Shown here in pieces: positions 4,855 through 8,460 of a stretch of 8,460 nt of DNA. Positions within the stretch are counted from its first letter, which is position 1. Each line of letters begins with the position of its first letter. A program made the translations under genes and the position numbers. Under the pieces are notes generated by a model that was not told where the DNA came from, ran no database searches, and saw only the letters and a program-made list of their open reading frames with translations. The stretch covers positions 3,612-12,071 of the forward strand of contig DAEF01000022.1 of assembly GCA_002495225.1 (NCBI GenBank). Reading direction: 5' to 3'. This DNA comes from Methanoregulaceae archaeon UBA288 (lineage in GTDB: Archaea > Halobacteriota > Methanomicrobia > Methanomicrobiales > Methanospirillaceae).

Positions 4855-5982
4855 ATGGACCTGCTGGACGAGGCAATTCGATCGAACGGGGCTGCGGCAT
4901 ACGTCGGGTACGCGTCCTCGGTCGACCCGGACATGCGCTACCTGACCCGGTTCCAGACCACGGACCCCGTCATTTACCTGAAACGGCCGGGTGAGCGAGG
5001 CCTCGTGGTCGTTTCGCAGATGGAGTACGCCCGCGCCGCGGCCGAGTCGACCTTCGCGCCGATCACGCGGGCCGAGGCCGGCCTCTTCACCCACTGGAAG
5101 GATCCGTCCGAGCGCTGGTCAGCGATGGCCGCCGCGATCGCGGGGCTCGCGCAGGGCGACGTGCTCGTGCCACCGTCGTTCCCGCTCGCGCTCGCCCGCG
5201 GGCTCGAGGCCCACTGCCGCGTTTTGATCGACGACGGCACGGTCCAGCGTCGGCGCGCGGTCAAGGTCCCGGCCGAGGTCCAGGAGATCCGGGCCGTCCA
5301 GGGCGCCAACGAGGCCGCGATGGCCGCGGCCGTCGCGATGATCCGGGCCGCGGAGGTGCGCGACGGCCTCCTCGTCCTCGGCGGCGAGGCGCTGACGGCC
5401 GAGCGCGTCCGGGCCGAGTGCCACCTGACCCTCCTGGCGCACGGATGCCGGGCCGCGGACACGATCGTCGCATCGGGCGAGCAGTCGGCCCAGCCGCACC
5501 AGCGCGGCACGGGCCCCCTCGAGGAGGGCCGGCCGATCGTGATCGACATCTTTCCACAGGACGAGCTCTCGGGCTACTTCGCGGACATGACCCGGACCGT
5601 CGTCAAGGGCGAGCCGGGGGACGAGGTCCTCGCGATGTTCGAGGCCGTCCGAGACGCGAAGGCGCTCGCGATCGGCCGGATCCGGGCCGGGGTGCCCGGG
5701 TCCGAGCTCCACCAGGCGGTGGTGGACCTCTTTGCCGAGCGCGGGTACCCGAGCGACGCCTCCGGGTTCACGCACAATCTGGGCCACGGGGTCGGGCTCG
5801 AGGTCCACGAGCTCCCCTCCCTCGGCCCGGGCGCGGGAGTGCTCGAGGCCGGGAACGTCGTCACGGTCGAGCCGGGCCTCTACCTCCCCGGCGTCGGCGG
5901 CGTCCGGCTCGAGGACCTCGGCCTTGTCACTGCCGACGGGTTCGAGAACTTCACCCGGTCCCCCGAGGAGCTGGTCCTGTGA
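4855..5982 (+). CDS. M24 family metallopeptidase, Xaa-Pro peptidase-like
   Basis: Cytoplasmic peptidase of the creatinase/aminopeptidase P fold, expected to cleave N-terminal Xaa-Pro bonds or dipeptides. It has 375 residues, the usual length for archaeal and bacterial PepQ/PepP-like enzymes. Residues 1-135 form the N-terminal creatinase-like domain. The catalytic pita-bread domain follows, with the five metal ligands in place: D231 (VIDIFPQ), D244 (FADMTRT), H311 (NLGHGVG), E339 (TVEPG) and E353 (RLEDL). H215 and H318 are the expected substrate-side histidines. ATG 4855 is preceded by GATCCCCC at 4845-4852, which includes a partial match to the 16S tail complement; there is no classic GGAGG. 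Its stop overlaps the start of the methionine aminopeptidase gene, so the two are cotranscribed. Exact substrate (Xaa-Pro dipeptide versus longer peptide) cannot be told from sequence. Confidence 0.92.
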   Translation: MDLLDEAIRSNGAAAYVGYASSVDPDMRYLTRFQTTDPVIYLKRPGERGLVVVSQMEYARAAAESTFAPITRAEAGLFTHWKDPSERWSAMAAAIAGLAQGDVLVPPSFPLALARGLEAHCRVLIDDGTVQRRRAVKVPAEVQEIRAVQGANEAAMAAAVAMIRAAEVRDGLLVLGGEALTAERVRAECHLTLLAHGCRAADTIVASGEQSAQPHQRGTGPLEEGRPIVIDIFPQDELSGYFADMTRTVVKGEPGDEVLAMFEAVRDAKALAIGRIRAGVPGSELHQAVVDLFAERGYPSDASGFTHNLGHGVGLEVHELPSLGPGAGVLEAGNVVTVEPGLYLPGVGGVRLEDLGLVTADGFENFTRSPEELVL

Positions 5983-6854
5983 ATGACGAAATCTTCGAGG
6001 CCTACCGCGAGGCCGGTCGGATCGCGCACCGGGTCCTGGTGACGGGCGCCAGCATGGTCCGGCCAGGCGCCTCCCTCCTCGAGACGGTCGAGGCGCTCGA
6101 GGCGATGGTCCTCGAGGCCGGCGCCGGTCTCGCCTTCCCGCTCAACTGCTCGCTCAACGAGGCGGCTGCGCACGACACGGCCTCCGAGGGCGACGAGCGG
6201 ATCTTCGCGGCCGGCGACCTGGTCAAGCTCGACCTCGGGGTCCACATGGACGGCTACGTCGCGGACACGGCCGTCACGATCGACCTCGGCGACCACGGGC
6301 CGCTCGTGGACGCGGCCCGGACCGCGCTCGACGCCGCCATTGCGCTCGTCCGGCCCGGGGTGACCGCGGGCGAACTCGGGGCCGCGATCCAGGCTGCGAT
6401 CGAGGGCTACGGCTATCGCCCGGTCGCGAACCTGACCGGCCACGGGCTCGACCGGTACCTTCTCCACGGCCCGCCGTCGGTGCCGAACGTCGGCCATGCC
6501 GGCGGCGCCGTCCTCGCCGAGGGGCAGGTCGTCGCGATCGAGCCCTTCGCCTCGACCGGCTCCGGGCTCGTCAGCGAGGCGTCACGGGCCGAGATCTTCG
6601 GGCAGGTCGCCACGAGGCCGATCCGACTGCCGGCGGCCCGGAGGGCGTTCGAGCTCGTGCGCGAGCGGCAGGGGATGCCGTTCTCCCGCCGCTGGCTCGA
6701 CCTGCCGAAACGGGAGATCGCGCTCGCCGGCCTCGTCCGGCAGGGAGTCCTCAGGACCTACCCCGTGCTCCACGACGTCCCCGGGTCGTTCGTCTCCCAG
6801 GCCGAGCACACGCTCGTGGTCGTCGAGGACGGCTGCGTGGTCACCACTGCATGA
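5979..6854 (+). CDS. map: Type II methionine aminopeptidase
   Basis: Removes the initiator methionine from nascent proteins. The 291 residues match the usual length of archaeal MetAP-II. Metal ligands are D85 and D96 (KLDLGVHMDGYVADTA), H155 (TGHG), E188 (AIEPF) and E276 (AEHTLVV); H65 (NEAAAHDT) and H163 (LHGPPSVPN) are the conserved active-site histidines. The type II insertion lies between E188 and E276 (about 205-265). The start is GTG 5979, which overlaps the upstream stop as GTGA, with GAGGAG at 5965-5970 and an 8-base spacer; the nearby ATG at 5983 is out of frame. Pairing with an Xaa-Pro peptidase suggests a small N-terminal peptide-processing operon. Confidence 0.95.
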   Translation: MNDEIFEAYREAGRIAHRVLVTGASMVRPGASLLETVEALEAMVLEAGAGLAFPLNCSLNEAAAHDTASEGDERIFAAGDLVKLDLGVHMDGYVADTAVTIDLGDHGPLVDAARTALDAAIALVRPGVTAGELGAAIQAAIEGYGYRPVANLTGHGLDRYLLHGPPSVPNVGHAGGAVLAEGQVVAIEPFASTGSGLVSEASRAEIFGQVATRPIRLPAARRAFELVRERQGMPFSRRWLDLPKREIALAGLVRQGVLRTYPVLHDVPGSFVSQAEHTLVVVEDGCVVTTA

Positions 6855-6902
6855 CGGATACCCTTATTGATCCCCAAGTCCGATAGATCTGGTTACATAA
6901 CC
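6855..6902 (+). promoter_or_regulatory. Short spacer with possible promoter for the AAA+ ATPase gene
   Basis: The 48-base gap holds CCCTTATTGATC at 6861-6872, a weak TATA candidate about 35 bases before ATG 6903, which would give a nearly leaderless transcript. No Shine-Dalgarno sequence precedes the ATG. Readthrough from the peptidase operon is equally possible. Confidence 0.3.
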
Positions 6903-8228
6903 ATGCCCGCCGACACAGCCAGTGCCGTCACCGCAACCGGGGGGGATGTGGAGGCAGCCGACGATACCGTGCTCCGCCTGGTCGAGGTGGTGCTGACCGC
7001 CGAGGTCTACAACCAGCACCCGAATCTCGACCTGAACGACCTGCCGCCCCGCTGCCGCGAGGTCTTCGGCGTGGCCGGCGCGACCGAGGCGAAAAGGCCG
7101 GTGGCGGTCTCGGAGGCGATGATCAAGAAGACGCTCGGCATCCCGGACGCGGCCGAGCGGCTCAAGAAGAACCCGTTCGTCACCTACGAGGAGTTCGGCC
7201 AGCGCCTCCGCGTGACTGCCCTCGCCGAGGCGGCCCACTGGTTCCTGCGGCGGGGCGGCACCCACCTGGTCCGCGAGAACCCGGCCCTTGCCTGGTACTA
7301 CGAGCAGCACGAGGCCGTCGAGGGGATCAGCTACGCAGACGCCCGCATGCGCAACCCGAAGTACGAGGAGACGAAGGCCTACCTCGACCGGAGGGTCTCG
7401 GCCCTCCTCGCCGAGGACGAGCGCATGCGCTCGGCCCTCGAGCTCTGCATCGTCTCGGCCCCCGAGGAGATCCGGAAGCGGCTCGACGACCTCGTGCTGA
7501 CCCCCGAGCAGGTCGAGCCGATCGAGAAGGTCAGGACCGCGCTCGCGAACCTTGCCTACCTGCGCGTCCACGACATCGCGGAGATCGGCAAGTTCCTCTT
7601 CGTCGGCCCGCCCGGCACAGGCAAGACCTCGCTCGCCCTCGCGATGTCGCACGTGCTCGGCATGCCGATCATCGAGGTCCGGCTCTCGATGATCACGAGC
7701 CAGTACCTGGGCGAGACGTCCAAGAACATCGACCGGGTCTTCGAGTTCGCCCACCGGCTCGCCCCGGCGATCCTCTTCGTCGACGAGTTCGACTTCGTCG
7801 CGAAGAGCCGGGTCTCGGACGACCACGGCGCCATGAAGCGGGCCGTGAACGCGCTCCTCAAGAACATCGACCAGGTCAGCCTGATCCGGTCGAGCGTGGT
7901 TCTGATCGGCGCGACCAACCACCCGCGCCTGCTCGACGAGGCGGCCTGGCGCCGCTTCGACGAGGTGGTCGAGTTCGCCCTGCCGGACCGGCCGATGCGG
8001 CTCGAGATCCTGCGCAAGGTGACGGCCGGGCTCGAGACCGAGGCCGACCTCGACCGGCTCGCGGACGAGACCGACGGGTTCTCGGGCGCCGACCTCCGCA
8101 TGATCGTCAAGGAAGGAGTGCTCACGGCCCTCATGGAGAACCGGACCCTGGTCCGGCAGTCGGACATCGAAAAGGGCGTCAACATGGTGCTCAAGCGGAA
8201 CGTGATCAAGGACCGGTCGTGGGTGTAG
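6903..8228 (+). CDS. AAA+ family ATPase with unassigned N-terminal domain
   Basis: ATP-driven remodelling protein of 441 residues, cytoplasmic. The AAA module covers about 205-441: Walker A GPPGTGKT (235-242), Walker B ILFVDEFDF with D294 and E295, sensor 1 N339 (IGATNH), candidate arginine fingers R350/R351 (WRRFDEVV), and sensor 2 region GFSGADL (392-398). This layout is that of the classic AAA clade (FtsH/PAN/Vps4-like), but with one AAA domain and neither a peptidase domain nor a membrane segment. Residues 1-200 are helical and charged, include NPKYEETKAYLDRR (151-164), and match no domain I know; they probably carry substrate specificity. The start is ATG 6903; a TTG at 6867 is in frame but gives an unlikely N-terminal extension. 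One base separates its stop from the next gene, so the two are probably coupled. Confidence 0.88.
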   Translation: MPADTASAVTATGGDVEAADDTVLRLVEVVLTAEVYNQHPNLDLNDLPPRCREVFGVAGATEAKRPVAVSEAMIKKTLGIPDAAERLKKNPFVTYEEFGQRLRVTALAEAAHWFLRRGGTHLVRENPALAWYYEQHEAVEGISYADARMRNPKYEETKAYLDRRVSALLAEDERMRSALELCIVSAPEEIRKRLDDLVLTPEQVEPIEKVRTALANLAYLRVHDIAEIGKFLFVGPPGTGKTSLALAMSHVLGMPIIEVRLSMITSQYLGETSKNIDRVFEFAHRLAPAILFVDEFDFVAKSRVSDDHGAMKRAVNALLKNIDQVSLIRSSVVLIGATNHPRLLDEAAWRRFDEVVEFALPDRPMRLEILRKVTAGLETEADLDRLADETDGFSGADLRMIVKEGVLTALMENRTLVRQSDIEKGVNMVLKRNVIKDRSWV

Positions 8229-8229
8229 G

Positions 8230-8460
8230 ATGGAGGTCCGGCTGCTCGGCACGGGCGACGCGATCGGGACCCCGAAGATCGGGTGCGCCTGCCCGCAGTG
8301 CCGGGAGGCCAGTGCGTCCGGCCGTGAGCGCCTGCGGACCTCGCTCCTGCTGACGATCGGCGGCAGGCGGCTCCTGGTCGACACGGGCCCCGACCTCCGG
8401 CGCCAGCTCCTGGACGCCTGCTCGCCTTTGATCGATGCGGTGGTCTGGACCCACGGCCAC
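8230..8460 (+). CDS. MBL-fold metallo-hydrolase, PhnP-like (3' end outside window)
   Basis: The first 77 residues of a metallo-beta-lactamase-fold hydrolase. It opens with a beta strand and the LLGTGDAIGTP loop, followed by a Cys cluster CACPQC (C19, C21, C24), as in PhnP-type phosphodiesterases where these residues bind a structural zinc. R36-TSLLL and LLVDTGPDLR (D51) follow, as in that family. The window ends on THGH (H75, H77), the beginning of the HxHxDH metal site, so catalytic completeness cannot be judged. ATG 8230 lies one base after the ATPase stop. Likely a phosphodiester or cyclic-phosphate hydrolase; the natural substrate is unknown. Confidence 0.85.
   Translation, partial: MEVRLLGTGDAIGTPKIGCACPQCREASASGRERLRTSLLLTIGGRRLLVDTGPDLRRQLLDACSPLIDAVVWTHGH

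Noticed and set aside
5418..5978. Upstream extension of the methionine aminopeptidase frame inside the preceding peptidase gene
   Set aside because: The translated extension is an Arg/Gly/Pro-rich out-of-frame product. The GTG at 5979 has GAGGAG upstream and gives the normal family length.
6864..8384. Long minus-strand open frame of about 500 codons opposite the ATPase gene
   Set aside because: It is the shadow of a high-GC gene: its product is an Arg/Asp/Leu/Val-rich string without domains, while the plus strand encodes intact Walker motifs.

Overview
The window looks like a junction between a mobile-element-like module (about 1-3056) and ordinary chromosome of a high-GC archaeon (about 3145-8460). 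The right half carries a type II (archaeal/eukaryotic-type) methionine aminopeptidase, a second M24 peptidase, a AAA+ ATPase and an MBL-fold hydrolase. Starts there lack strong Shine-Dalgarno sequences and have AT-rich TATA-like tracts upstream. A secreted protein with three beta-rich repeats lies to their left. From memory, this gene set and composition best fit a methanogen of the Methanomicrobiales (Methanoculleus-like). That assignment is an inference; no rRNA or other taxonomic marker is present.

Layout. 2-1591: phage/plasmid-type family A DNA polymerase, cut at its N-terminus by the window edge. 1592-1756: a short non-coding region with two kinds of regularly spaced repeats: about 22-bp units (GATGG...GCATCA), then four GATCT boxes 11-12 bp apart in AT-rich DNA. 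It ends in a strong ribosome binding site for a small winged-helix protein (1757-2122). 2112-3056: four tiny overlapping ORFs of unknown function, each carrying one copy of a short amphipathic motif (RLxxLE). 3057-3144: AT-richer spacer with a candidate promoter. 3166-4518: secreted protein with three 91-residue repeats and a Pro/Val/Thr-rich linker. 4519-4854: intergenic. 4855-5982 and 5979-6854: overlapping M24 peptidase genes. 6903-8228: AAA+ ATPase. 8230-end: start of an MBL-fold hydrolase.

How the genes may work together. The left module reads as one compact, co-directional, translationally coupled cluster of the kind found in viruses and plasmids: a replicative polymerase, a repeat-rich control or origin-like region, a DNA-binding regulator and small accessory proteins. 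The right block looks like housekeeping: an Xaa-Pro-type peptidase and a methionine aminopeptidase made from one transcript, then an ATPase and hydrolase that may share a second transcript.

The most interesting items are the bacterial/phage-style polymerase in an archaeal setting, the iteron-like region beside it, and the family of tiny proteins sharing one helical motif.
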